From Streptomyces sp. SAT1 (GTDB lineage Bacteria > Actinomycetota > Actinomycetes > Streptomycetales > Streptomycetaceae), in contig NZ_CP015849.1 of NCBI RefSeq assembly GCF_001654495.1, positions 6,241,001-6,305,000 of the forward strand: 64,000 nt of DNA, written 5' to 3'. Position numbers and translations under genes: made by a program. Shown in pieces: positions 1-7,386 of the stretch (positions within the stretch are counted from its first letter, which is position 1; each line of letters opens with the position of its first letter). The notes beneath the pieces are model-generated. The model made no database searches. It was not told the DNA's origin and was given only the letters and a program-made list of their open reading frames with translations.

Positions 1-1023
1 CACCGCGCCCCGCATCAACGACCGTCGGGTTGATGAGGCCACCGGCGAACGCAAACGGTTCTCCTCGAAGATCCTGGCCCCATGGTGCCGCAAGCCGTCG
101 AAGATCACCGAGGTCCTGCCGCTGCTCTACGTGCACGGACTGCCCTCCGGCGACTTCGTGCCCGCGCTGGAGCAGTTCCTCGGCGGCACCGCCGGGCTTT
201 CACCGGCGACCGTGACCAGGCTGACGAAGCAGTGGAGCGACGACCACGCCGCCTTCCAGGAGCGTGACCTGTCCGACCGCGACTTTGTCTACGTCTGGGC
301 CGACGGCGTCCACCCGAAAGTCCGGCTCGGGCAGGCGCACTCGTGCGTCCTGGTCCTGCTCGGCGTCGGCCTGGACGGCACCAAGGAGCTGATCGCCCTG
401 GCTGAGGGCCTGCGGGACTCCACCGAGTCGTGGGCCGACCTGTTGCGAGACTGCCGCCGGCGCGGCAAGCGCGACCCCGAGCTGGTGGTCGGGGACGGTG
501 CAATGGGCCTTTGGCGGGCGCTCGCCGAGGTGTTCCCGGCCGCACGGCCGCACAGGTGCTAGGTTCACAAATCCCGCAACGTCACCAACTGTCTGCCCAA
601 GTCAGCGCAGCCGGCGCCCTGAAGGCGATGCAGGAGATCTGCAACGCCGAAGACCGCGGCCACGCCGAGAAGGCGATCGAGGCTTTCGCGAGAACTTACG
701 GCGCGAAGTTCCCCAAGGCCGTCGCGAAGATCACCGAGGACCGGGACGAGCTGCTCGCTTTCTACGACTTTCCCGCCGAGCACTGGATCCACCTGCGGAC
801 CACGAACCCGATCGAGTCAACGTTCTCCACGGTCAAGCTCCGCACCAAGGTCACCCGCGGCGCTGGCAGCCCTGCGGCGGCCCTCGCTATGGTGTTCAAG
901 CTGGTTGAGTCCACCCGGACGCGATGGCGCGCGGTCACCGGTGCCCGCCTGGTGTCCCTGGTCCGCGCCGGTGCCAGCTTCGAGAACGGTGTCCTGGTCG
1001 AGCGCGAGGAGCAGGTCGCATGA
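1..1023 (+). pseudogene. IS256-family (mutator-type) transposase, broken
   Basis: This is the 3' two-thirds of a DDE transposase of the IS256 family; the 5' end lies outside the window. Frame 2 is open from position 2 through the first two catalytic Asp motifs (WADGVH near 298-315, VVGDGA near 487-504). It then hits TAG at 560-562 where the family has Trp (expected context CWFHKSRN, here C-stop-VHKSRN). About 50 bases later one C is missing near 611-612 (CAGCCGG for CAGCCCGG). The coding frame therefore shifts by one for the remainder, which holds the catalytic Glu motif (TNPIEST near 805-825) and runs to TGA at 1021-1023. Two independent lesions mean no active enzyme is made. What I see is the frame break; the family assignment rests on the motif set and overall pattern. 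Confidence 0.9.
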
Positions 1024-1511
1024 ACGTCCACGACATCCTGCAGAACCCTGACGAGCACGTCCGCTTCGCGGCCTACCTCGACAAGCTGCAGCAGGTCGCC
1101 GAGGTGGACGAGGTCGACTTGGTCCGCCGCGTGCTCACCGATCCGGACCGGACGATGGCCAAGTCCGCCGTGCTGCGGCACCTGGACCGTCGAGCCGCCG
1201 GCCTCTACGCCTGTCCCGCTTACGAGGAGTGGGCGCAGGCGATGACCCAGGCCACGATCGACCACTCCTTCCTGGCTCAGCGCCTGCGGGAGTGGTCACT
1301 CTTCCGCGCCGTCACGCTCAAGCTGCCCTGGCAGCCGGACGACCTGCTCGCGTCATCCAACTGGCTCCAGCTCAAGACAGCCGCCGGGACGAACACCGAG
1401 GCCATCGAGATCCTCGCCGAAGCCGGCCGCACCAAGCGGATCCGGAACACCGCCAGGACCAGCCTCAACCACCGCAGCGAGAGCTGGAACCAGCTCACCC
1501 ACAACTCTTGA
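1020..1511 (+). CDS. Hypothetical protein linked to the IS256 transposase
   Basis: A 163-residue protein starts at an ATG that overlaps the transposase stop by four bases (ATGA), so it was translationally coupled to the transposase. It is soluble, charged and helix-rich, with no membrane segment or metal motif that I can see. The N-terminus (MNVHDILQNPDEHVRFAAYL) and the repeated Leu/Arg heptads suggest an all-alpha fold. I do not recognise a named domain. Because it directly follows a dead transposase it may be a passenger or accessory gene of that element, and it may no longer be expressed. It has no frameshift or internal stop. Confidence 0.55.
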   Translation: MNVHDILQNPDEHVRFAAYLDKLQQVAEVDEVDLVRRVLTDPDRTMAKSAVLRHLDRRAAGLYACPAYEEWAQAMTQATIDHSFLAQRLREWSLFRAVTLKLPWQPDDLLASSNWLQLKTAAGTNTEAIEILAEAGRTKRIRNTARTSLNHRSESWNQLTHNS

Positions 1512-1684
1512 CTATTGCTCCGCGGAAGCGGAGAGCGTGAGCAGAACCGAGGAACGGTCGTCCGCCTGGACGCCTACCGCCCGGAGCCGAGACGGGTACC
1601 GGAGCCTGCATCGGAACCGAAGCGGCCCGTATCGCTCGAAGGGAACCCGTTCCGCGCACTGCATTAATAAGTCTCTAGAAAGCT
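1512..1684. other. Short non-coding stretch after the IS256-linked gene
   Basis: No gene with a convincing start lies here. The frame of the upstream gene stays open for about 50 more codons after its TGA (ending at a TAA near 1667), with sensible codon composition. The annotated stop may therefore itself be a truncating mutation, or this may be a decayed 3' extension. The right end of the IS256-type element is expected here, but its terminal inverted repeat cannot be placed without the left end, which is outside the window. Confidence 0.4.
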
Positions 1685-1714
1685 AAGCCCCACCCACCTC
1701 CGTGGATGGGGCTT
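1685..1714. terminator. Hairpin terminator between convergent genes
   Basis: The inverted repeat AAGCCCCACCCAC / GTGGATGGGGCTT has one G-T mismatch and a four-base loop. It sits immediately downstream of the leftward NUDIX gene and can serve both strands. It also lies at the boundary where base composition drops, so it may mark the edge of the imported segment. Confidence 0.7.
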
Positions 1715-1727
1715 GATTATCCATATG

Positions 1728-2198
1728 CTACCCCAGATACGGACTCGGACGATTCTCCAGGAAGTGTCGAATCCTTAGTTTCTGCGTGTGATGCATCGGT
1801 AGCGTATTAATTTCTTCAGGGTCAACAAAGCGAATTTCTGTTGACTCGTCAGAGATTTCCGAGTGTCCACCGACGATTCGCGCAGTGAAGCATACATTGA
1901 ACTGACGTCTCACTTCGCCGTCGCTGTACGCGATGATGTGGCGAGGGTCTGTGTACGTGCCGACAAGCCCGGTGATCTCGACGTCATACCCGGTTTCTTC
2001 TTTCACCTCTCGTACTGCCGCACCGGGGAGCGAATCACTTATATCCATTCCACCTCCTGGCAGTGCCCAAAGGCTATTATCCCTTCGGCGTTGCAGGAGG
2101 ATTTTCCCCTTATGGTCAGTAACCACAGCAGAAGCCGCCACGACCAGACTATTTGGCTTGGGCGCCTCGGGGTCGTTGTAGTATTCGGTACGGGCCAA
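1728..2198 (-). CDS. NUDIX hydrolase
   Basis: A 156-residue NUDIX-fold pyrophosphohydrolase that would cleave a nucleoside diphosphate linked to another moiety; the substrate cannot be told. The NUDIX box is visible at about residues 48-71 as GG...D...REVKEETGY, with the usual first Glu replaced by Asp, a conservative change. The start is a TTG at 2196-2198, supported by the strong ribosome site AGGAAGG seven bases upstream, which lies inside the end of the preceding gene; the two are separated by only three bases. In Streptomyces such NUDIX genes often follow an HTH protein with a PLD-like C-terminal domain, as here. GC content and third-position bias are clearly lower than in the rest of the window, pointing to horizontal origin. 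Confidence 0.85.
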   Translation of the reverse strand: MARTEYYNDPEAPKPNSLVVAASAVVTDHKGKILLQRRRDNSLWALPGGGMDISDSLPGAAVREVKEETGYDVEITGLVGTYTDPRHIIAYSDGEVRRQFNVCFTARIVGGHSEISDESTEIRFVDPEEINTLPMHHTQKLRIRHFLENRPSPYLG

Positions 2199-2201
2199 TT
2201 C

Positions 2202-2839
2202 TTAACCTTCCTGGACCGGCGACGCTTCGTTCCACACGCAGTTGAAGCTGTCCGCGTAGGTGTCGAACATGCCGCCGTCGCCATTGCGTCGCAGGTGCCA
2301 CACTGGCGCTCCGTACGCGTTCACGCCGAATACATGAGCGTTGACCGGTAGCTGATCACCGGCGCGGTAAAGGCTGTTGTACAGGGTGGTGCCATGCGTT
2401 CGTACCTCAACCCAAGGGATTCCGAGCAGCGTTCGGTAGTGCATGAGGGCGAGTCGACAGCGCGATTCGATGCCGTGGCCGAACTTCTCTTCCTGTCCAC
2501 GCCGTTGTACGTTCTCGCTGTCTGCATCTCCTACTGTAATCCGAACTGCGCAACCCTCGGAGGCTCGTTCGTGTAGTAGATCATTTAGACGCGGATATGC
2601 CTCATGCGGAAATACGGCAGCGTAGACCAGGACATCAATACGTTCCCGCGCTTGCGTGAACAGGTCAATGAACGTGGAAACGGGAAGACTTGCCCGATTG
2701 TCATACAGCGCCACCAGCTCTGGGCTCACCGCTTGACCCAACGCTCTGCTGACTTCGGATCGACTTCAACCTTGTCCGCGAGCCTCTCGTGAGTCCAGCC
2801 CCCCGCTGCCATAGCGGTTCGTAGTCGCTCGTTCTGCAC
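2202..2839 (-). pseudogene. XRE-type regulator with PLD-like C-terminal domain, internally broken
   Basis: The reading begins at GTG 2837-2839 behind the ribosome site AGGAGGGG. It gives 37 residues with a classic HTH start (VQNERLRTAM..., then WTHERLADKVEVDPKSAERWV) and stops at TGA 2726-2728. A different frame, with TTG at 2739-2741 as a possible start, continues with 179 residues typical of the C-terminal domain of this family: VDVLVYAAVFPHE-like core, EEKFGHGIESRC, HGTTLYNSLYR, VWHLRR. Intact relatives have roughly 40 extra residues between the two parts, so a small deletion has removed the linker and shifted the frame. The family is known as a long HTH protein encoded just upstream of a NUDIX hydrolase, which is exactly the arrangement here. 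The C-terminal part could still be made from the TTG, but it would lack DNA binding. Confidence 0.75.
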
Positions 2840-2852
2840 TCGACCCCTCCTG

Positions 2853-2871
2853 GAACACCCTTGGGGTGTTC
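2853..2871. promoter_or_regulatory. Perfect inverted repeat, probable operator of the XRE/NUDIX unit
   Basis: GAACACCC-TTG-GGGTGTTC has perfect 8-bp arms and ends two bases from the ribosome site of the broken regulator. This position suits an autoregulatory operator, or an mRNA hairpin that could influence translation. Assignment to the regulator is inference. Confidence 0.6.
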
Positions 2872-3013
2872 TAGCCCCGTGGTTCCAGCGTCCCTTGGTA
2901 GCCGTCGATCCTTACGAGATGAGACGAACCCCCGCGACGCGCGAACGTCCGGGGGCGTGGTCACCAACCATCAAGGGGTTGACGACAGTGCCCAACGCTA
3001 CAGCCCAACCGCC

Positions 3014-3319
3014 TGAGAGGCGCCAGCGGACGGGGGAGACGCCAACGCGCTTCAGGGCGAGTACTCGACCTACGCGCCCAAGGGCGAGAAGTGCCGCAAG
3101 TGCCACCGGCCGTTCGCCAGTCTTGAGATGGTGCGGCGTGTTCAGTCGGCTGGTAAGTCCGCCAACCGTCCCTACGTGCATGTCGGATGTGTCGAGACGG
3201 GGGCGAGTGATGGCGGTCACCCGAGACCACATTGGTCGGCTGGTCACGAACGGGATCAGCACCGGTGTTCTCCAGGAGATCATCAAGGATTGGGAGGACC
3301 CGGCGACTGCCCCTGGTGA
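3014..3319 (+). pseudogene. Remnant of a small Cys-rich (zinc-ribbon-like) protein
   Basis: This frame is open from just after a TGA at 3014-3016 to a TGA at 3317-3319. It encodes a readable stretch around 3053-3200 with a CRKCH motif followed about 30 residues later by VHVGC, a four-ligand zinc pattern. There is no ATG, GTG or TTG before the Cys pair, so the gene has lost its start. Base composition and codon use resemble the neighbouring accessory genes. I cannot name a family. Confidence 0.3.
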
Positions 3320-3836
3320 ACGCCTCAGGCAGACGGTTGCATTCGTCCGCCCGTCCGCTGGAGGGCGTGAGTGGCTTGCACCGCCCTCCCAGTTGAGCCC
3401 GGTGAGTGGGGGGCTTTCGATGACCTACCGATGCACTGTCGAGATCGAGTTGGACGGTGACGTTCGAGCCTTCGCAGCACAGATCCCTACCCCGCATACG
3501 GACATCGAATGGACGTCGTTCGACACGCTTCAGTGCATGGTCGAGGACGTGCCGCACGAGCACCATGCGGCGTTTCTCCGTACGGGAGCGAGGACCGACC
3601 CGGACACGGACGTCTACGTGTGCTGGCGAGACGGCGTGTGCAAGCAGTGGCTCGAAGACATCGAGTGCTGCATGAACAGGCCGAATCCCCTGGGAACCGG
3701 CTGCACCATCTTCGAGGACCACCCCGGCCGCTGCGAGTGGCAGTACATCGATCCGGCACAGGTGGCCGCTCAAGCGATGGCTGACCGACTAATCAAGGAA
3801 TGGGGCCTGTCGCGCTTGTTCAGGTCTCGTGAGTGA
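3210..3836 (+). CDS. Hypothetical protein, Cys/Trp-rich C-terminus
   Basis: A 208-residue reading starts at ATG 3210, with G-rich ribosome sequence just before it. A second plausible start is ATG 3420 (138 residues), also preceded by a run of six G. The C-terminal part is distinctive: alternating acidic and aromatic residues, and Cys at several sites (VCWRDGVCKQW, DIECCMNR, GCTIFEDHPGRCEWQY), possibly metal-binding. I do not recognise the family. It lies among genes typical of integrative actinomycete elements (DUF397, zinc ribbon). Its upstream neighbour in another frame is decayed, so the longer start could itself be part of the decay. No signal peptide or membrane segment is seen. Confidence 0.45.
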   Translation: MAVTRDHIGRLVTNGISTGVLQEIIKDWEDPATAPGERLRQTVAFVRPSAGGREWLAPPSQLSPVSGGLSMTYRCTVEIELDGDVRAFAAQIPTPHTDIEWTSFDTLQCMVEDVPHEHHAAFLRTGARTDPDTDVYVCWRDGVCKQWLEDIECCMNRPNPLGTGCTIFEDHPGRCEWQYIDPAQVAAQAMADRLIKEWGLSRLFRSRE

Positions 3837-3939
3837 CAACCCCTGAACTCCCGCTACCGGTCCGCTGTCACGCCTGGAGCGGGTTGTATGACGGTGCGGG
3901 GACCGTATCCCCGAAGCAGCATGGCGAAGGGACGGGCAC

Positions 3940-4149
3940 ATGACCGCAGTTCCCGCGTTCGAGTTCCGCACGTCTACGGCGTGCACCTACAACAACAGCG
4001 ACCCGCGCTGTGTCGAGGTGGCGACCAACGTTCCCGGCAAGGTCGCTGTCCGCAACTCCGTGACCGGTGAGACGGTCGAGTTCACGGCCGTCGAGTGGAC
4101 TGACTTCCTCACCGGTGCCAAGGTGGGCGAGTTCGACGTCACGGCGTAG
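3940..4149 (+). CDS. DUF397 domain protein
   Basis: A 69-residue protein matches the DUF397 pattern throughout: an N-terminal aromatic/Ser-Asn segment (YNNSDPRCVEVAT), then VAVRNS, a central turn, and the closing FTAVEWTDFLTGAKVGEFD. In Streptomyces these small proteins are usually encoded next to an XRE/DUF5753 regulator and act with it, some pairs behaving like antitoxin/toxin-like switches. Here the nearest DUF5753 sequence is only a fragment about 700 bases downstream, so this copy may be orphaned. The ribosome site GAAGGGA sits about 10 bases before the ATG. The next gene starts 9 bases after its stop, so the two are probably cotranscribed. Confidence 0.85.
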   Translation: MTAVPAFEFRTSTACTYNNSDPRCVEVATNVPGKVAVRNSVTGETVEFTAVEWTDFLTGAKVGEFDVTA

Positions 4150-4158
4150 GGAGTCCTC

Positions 4159-4341
4159 ATGGGGCAGTGTCCGCAGTGCGGTGGCAGTGCAGAGCCCGAC
4201 CCGGAGCACTCCGGGGTGCTGTGGTGCCTGTCGTGCTGGCACGTCTGGACGCCACCCCGTGAACGATCCTGTCCCGGTTACCGGCCCGCGCTGATCACTG
4301 CACTTCGCAGGCTGGACGAGTGCCGGGACCTACGTCGCTGA
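4159..4341 (+). CDS. Small zinc-ribbon protein
   Basis: A 60-residue protein carries two CxxC knuckles (CPQC at residues 4-7 and CLSC at 23-26) separated by an acidic linker, followed by a basic tail (ALRRLDECRDLRR). This is the layout of a rubredoxin-like zinc ribbon. Such orphan ribbons are common in actinomycete integrative elements and phages; a specific function cannot be assigned. It follows the DUF397 gene by nine bases with a G-rich ribosome site and is likely in the same transcript. Confidence 0.65.
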   Translation: MGQCPQCGGSAEPDPEHSGVLWCLSCWHVWTPPRERSCPGYRPALITALRRLDECRDLRR

Positions 4342-4550
4342 TCCGCCCCACGCTCCGCCCCCCGTCGTGTGCCTCCCCCGTGGCGCACTGCGGGGGCTTC
4401 CCGCTGCTCAGAGCGGGTTGGACACGTGACCAACGCATGACCAACAGCGGCCACGAACGGGCAGAAACAGCAGGTGAGGGTGGCCAACCCTCGCAGCCTA
4501 GAAGAGGGCTCAGAGGATGTGTTTCCCCAGGTCAGCGAACTGAAGGGCTG

Positions 4551-4589
4551 GTGCCCGAGTGGAGAGATCAAGTCCCCCCTCGGACACCA
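4551..4589 (+). other. 3' fragment of a tRNA-Leu (probable attachment-site scar)
   Basis: The stretch ATCAAGTCCCCCCTCGGACA then CCA (4567-4589) matches the T-arm and acceptor end, including CCA, that Streptomyces tRNA-Leu genes carry. Upstream bases 4551-4562 resemble the variable arm (GTGCCC...GTGG). The 5' half of a tRNA is absent: nothing near 4510-4520 pairs with the acceptor strand, so it cannot fold as a tRNA. Integrating elements of actinomycetes commonly recombine within the 3' end of tRNA genes and leave exactly this kind of copy. Confidence 0.65.
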
Positions 4590-4593
4590 GTAG

Positions 4594-4616
4594 AAACCCC
4601 AGTTGATCTGGGGTTT
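4594..4616 (+). terminator. tRNA-type rho-independent terminator
   Basis: AAACCCCAG-TTGAT-CTGGGGTTT has perfect 9-bp arms followed by TTCTGTTTTC. It lies five bases after the tRNA-Leu fragment, where Streptomyces tRNA genes normally carry their terminator. The tRNA end and its terminator were therefore probably copied or preserved together. Confidence 0.8.
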
Positions 4617-4857
4617 TCTGTTTTCCGGCTACGGCGCGACCGGCGGCGTGACGCACAGCGAAGGGAGTTTCAGGTCAGACCTGGCGGGACGACAGGGAGC
4701 CCGGCGAGTGGTGCCGGACGCCGGCGGAGACCGCATCGACAGAAACAGTCGTGGAACCGTTGCCGACCGAGCCCGAGCCTGGATCGGGCGGCAGAGGGAT
4801 CCGTTCCTCTCACTGCTCCGGCTGATCGGACAAACCAAGGAACGCCCCTGCCCGACG

Positions 4858-5133
4858 GCACGGTTCGGCCACCTGCTCGGGGCCAAGGATCTTCAGAACG
4901 TCGCCGTGGGCATCGTGCCGTTCTCGGAGCGACGCACCGTGTGGCCCATGCCGACCTTTACTGTCTTCGACGACACCAGGGTGCACGCGGACACGCTGGA
5001 TGCCGCTTCCACCCTCACGCAGCCCAGCCAGGTTGAGCTAAACGCCCGAGCCTTCGAGCGGCTTGCACAGGGGGTCGCACGGGGAGCTGCGGCGCGGTCG
5101 CTGATAGCTGATGCGCCGGCCTCCCTGGGCTGA
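4858..5133 (+). pseudogene. C-terminal fragment of an XRE/DUF5753 regulator
   Basis: About 90 residues resemble the end of DUF5753 (Scr1-type) regulators: ...KDLQNVAVGIVPFSERR, a FTVFDD strand, TLTQPSQVELNARAFERLAQGVARG and a final ARSLIADA. The HTH and the first half of the sensor domain are missing. Upstream in this frame are the terminator and tRNA fragment. No start codon gives a sensible protein, so this is a truncated remnant. Full-length members pair with DUF397 proteins, one of which is encoded about 700 bases upstream. The segment between has evidently been rearranged. Confidence 0.6.
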
Positions 5134-5181
5134 GTGGGCGTGCTTGTGGACGGGCAGGCGTTCCCGGCCGGCCCCCGCTCG

Positions 5182-5551
5182 TCACCGCACCCTGATGACG
5201 ATCTTGCCGCGTGCGTGGTCCGTGGCGCTGGCGTCCTGGGCGGCGGCGGTGTCCGCGAGGGGAACGGTGAGGCGGTCCTGGTCGGCGAGGCCGGCGGCGA
5301 CGGGCAGTCCGACCCAGCCCGGTGATGTGCACCTCGTTGACCGTCCCGGCGGCGTCCATGCCGGGGACATGGGGGAGGCCCAGGGGGACGGCGTCCCGCA
5401 GCATGCCGGAACGCAGGTACCAGCCGGCGGGGGTGACGCCGGTGGCGTGCGCGGCGATACGGGCCTGGCCGGGTCCGGCGTGCGGCTCCCCGACGTCCTC
5501 GACGCGGAGGACGTCGGAGCCGCCGTAGCGGTGGTAACGCACGGCAGACAT
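5182..5551 (-). pseudogene. Zinc-type alcohol dehydrogenase/quinone oxidoreductase with internal deletion
   Basis: The gene starts at 5551 with a good N-terminus of an NADP-dependent MDR oxidoreductase (MSAVRYHRYGGSDVLRVEDV... GMDAAGTV, about 75 residues). After a frame change near 5320-5330 it ends with the family's last residues (PLADTAAAQDASATDHARGKIVIRV, stop 5182-5184). Intact members have about 300-320 residues; here roughly 190, including the whole cofactor-binding Rossmann core, have been deleted. It is divergent from the TetR gene at 5728, the usual arrangement of a TetR regulator and its target reductase. The promoter may still be controlled although the product is dead. Confidence 0.8.
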
Positions 5552-5563
5552 GGGCGATCTCCC

Positions 5564-5637
5564 GACCCCGATGACCCGATGACCCGATGACCGATGGACC
5601 CGATGGACCCGGTGGATCCGATGGATCCGATGGACAG
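5564..5637. repeat. Degenerate 8-9 bp tandem repeat
   Basis: About eight tandem copies of variants of CCGATGACC, later CCGATGGAC/CCGATGGATC, lie between the dead oxidoreductase and the TetR gene. The drift in unit length and sequence along the array suggests slippage followed by point mutation. Confidence 0.7.
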
Positions 5638-5671
5638 GTGGCGCTCGCGCTCCCTGTGCGGCGACCGTAGT

Positions 5672-5684
5672 GCTAACCGTTAGC
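5672..5684. promoter_or_regulatory. Palindrome, probable TetR operator
   Basis: GCTAA-CCG-TTAGC has perfect 5-bp arms, with a partial second copy just downstream (GCGTTTAGAAACCGT). It lies in the divergent promoter region between the deleted oxidoreductase and the TetR gene. A TAGTGT -10 candidate at 5714-5719 would put transcription start at or next to the TetR ATG (5728). Confidence 0.55.
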
Positions 5685-5727
5685 GTTTAGAAACCGTTGC
5701 TCCTTCGGATTTGGTAGTGTCAGCGCC

Positions 5728-6297
5728 ATGACCGTGCCGACCGGACGCCGCGAACGCAAGAAGGCCGCCACCCGCCAGAAGATCGCCGACACCGCCCTGC
5801 GGCTCTTCCTGGAACGCGGGTACGACGCGGTGGGCATCCGCGACGTGGCCGCCGAGGCCGACGTGGCCGTCACCACGCTCTTCTCCCACTTCGCCTCCAA
5901 AGAGGCCCTGGTGTTCGAGCAGGACGCCGACTTCGAGCAGCGCCTCCAGCAGGCCGTCACCGACCGCGCACCGGACGAACCGCTGATCCCCGCACTGCGC
6001 CGCGAGGTCCACGCCATGGTCCGGCACTGCACGGCGGAGGGGTCCGCCCCGATCTACCGCATGATCGACGAGTCGCGTGCGCTGCGGGAGTACGAGGAGT
6101 CGATGCGGCTGCGGCACGCGGACGCGCTGGCGGCGGCCATCGCCGCCGACCCCGGCCTGAACCGGTCCGCGATGGCCTGCCGGACGATCGCGAGGTTCGT
6201 GATCGACGCCTATGCGCTGGCCCGCGAGGCGGCCGACCCGCAGGCCGCCCTGGACGAGATCTTCCGGATGATCGAGGCCGCGTGGGAAGCCGCCTGA
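5728..6297 (+). CDS. TetR-family transcriptional regulator
   Basis: A 189-residue regulator has its N-terminal HTH at about residues 10-55: KKAATRQKIADTALRLFLERGYDAVGIRDVAAEADVAVTTLFSHFASKEALV, the canonical TetR_N pattern ending in the FxHFxSKEAL helix. The remaining 130 residues form the ligand/dimer domain, which is too variable to predict an effector. The gene is divergent from the remnant oxidoreductase and was probably its regulator. A palindrome (5672-5684) sits between them. No strong Shine-Dalgarno precedes the ATG, so leaderless translation from the TAGTGT promoter is possible. Confidence 0.88.
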   Translation: MTVPTGRRERKKAATRQKIADTALRLFLERGYDAVGIRDVAAEADVAVTTLFSHFASKEALVFEQDADFEQRLQQAVTDRAPDEPLIPALRREVHAMVRHCTAEGSAPIYRMIDESRALREYEESMRLRHADALAAAIAADPGLNRSAMACRTIARFVIDAYALAREAADPQAALDEIFRMIEAAWEAA

Positions 6298-6347
6298 CCG
6301 CCTGAGGGCGGTGCGGGGGCGCGGTCGGTCCCGGCTGGGGGAGCCGC

Positions 6348-7283
6348 TCAGTCGGCCTCGGCCCACGGCCGCAGCTTCTCCGGGTTGCGGACGGCCCAGA
6401 TGCGGGTGACGTGTCCGTCGTGGACGTCGAACGCGGCGACGGTCAGGACGACGCCCGCCCGCCGGGCCACCAGGCCGGGCGTGCCGTTGACGGAGCGTTC
6501 CAGGAGTTCGAGCCCCGGGGCCCGGTCGGCGATGGCGATCATGTACTGGGCGATGCGGGCGCCGCCCTCGACCGGGTGCAGGGCGGCACCGGCCACGCCG
6601 CCGCCGTCGGCGGTCATCACGGCGGCCGGGTCGAGCAGGCCCACGAGAGCCGTCATGTCCTTGGCCTGCCACGCCTCCTTGACCTGCCGTACCGCCTCGG
6701 CCCGTACCGCCTCGGCCCGTACCGCCTCGGCCCGGTCGGCGGCCGTCGCCGGCGGCCGGGCGGCGCGCACCCGGCGGCGCCCCGAGGCCGCCAGCTGCTT
6801 GCACGCCGCGGGCGTGCGGCCGACGATGCGGGCGATCTCGGCGAAGGGGTAGCGGAAGACGTCGTGCAGGACGAACGCCACCCGCTCGGCCGGCGTCATC
6901 GACTCCAGGACGACCAGGAAGGCCATGGTCACCGACTCGTCCAGGACCAGCTGGTCGGCGGGGTCGGCGGGGCCGGTGCCGCGACCGGCCCACTCGGTGC
7001 GGTCGGGCAGGGGATCGGGCAGCCACGCGCCGACGTAGCGTTCGCGCCGGGCCCGCGCCGAGCCGAGCACGTCCAGGCAGACGCGGCCGGTCACCGTCGT
7101 CAGCCAGGCGCCGGGGGAGGCGATCTCCTCCTGCCTGCTCCGCGGCAGCGCGTACCAGCGTGTGTACGCCTCCTGCACGGCGTCCTCGGCCTCGGTCAGC
7201 GAACCGAGCAACCGGTAGGCCACATTGATCAGTTGGGCCCGCTCACCGGCCGCCCCGCCGATGCCCGTACCAGCTCTCCCCAT
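6348..7283 (-). CDS. ECF41-type RNA polymerase sigma factor with SnoaL-like C-terminal domain
   Basis: A 311-residue extracytoplasmic-function sigma factor. Region 2 spans about residues 15-85 (LINVAYRLLGSLTEAEDAVQEAYTRW...). The ECF41 linker motif WLPDPL follows, then region 4 at about 125-175 (MTPAERVAFVLHDVFRYPFAEIARIVGRTPAACKQLASR-like). The last 110 residues are a NTF2/SnoaL-like fold with the ECF41 DGGG motif, which in this group modulates core-polymerase binding in place of an anti-sigma factor. ECF41 genes usually sit beside a carboxymuconolactone decarboxylase or oxidoreductase target, but here the neighbours are unrelated. The linker between region 4 and SnoaL contains three identical 15-bp repeats encoding AEAVR. 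Confidence 0.9.
   Translation of the reverse strand: MGRAGTGIGGAAGERAQLINVAYRLLGSLTEAEDAVQEAYTRWYALPRSRQEEIASPGAWLTTVTGRVCLDVLGSARARRERYVGAWLPDPLPDRTEWAGRGTGPADPADQLVLDESVTMAFLVVLESMTPAERVAFVLHDVFRYPFAEIARIVGRTPAACKQLAASGRRRVRAARPPATAADRAEAVRAEAVRAEAVRQVKEAWQAKDMTALVGLLDPAAVMTADGGGVAGAALHPVEGGARIAQYMIAIADRAPGLELLERSVNGTPGLVARRAGVVLTVAAFDVHDGHVTRIWAVRNPEKLRPWAEAD
6688..6732. repeat. Three perfect 15-bp tandem repeats inside the ECF41 gene
   Basis: CGTACCGCCTCGGCC occurs three times without a mismatch, encoding AEAVR x3 on the minus strand in the linker between sigma region 4 and the SnoaL-like domain. The unit is a multiple of three, so copy-number changes alter linker length without breaking the frame. 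Confidence 0.9.
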
Positions 7284-7386
7284 GCCCCGCCGCCTCCTCG
7301 CCTTACCTTTCGCGGGCCCGCGTCGTCGGGTTGGTGAGACCCTATCGATCTACTGCCCCCCGGGGCGGAAAAGGGGGGACCGTCAC

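Noticed and set aside
4514..4589. A complete tRNA gene
   Set aside because: No 5' acceptor strand pairs with the 3' end and no D-arm or anticodon arm is present; only the 3' portion matches tRNA-Leu.
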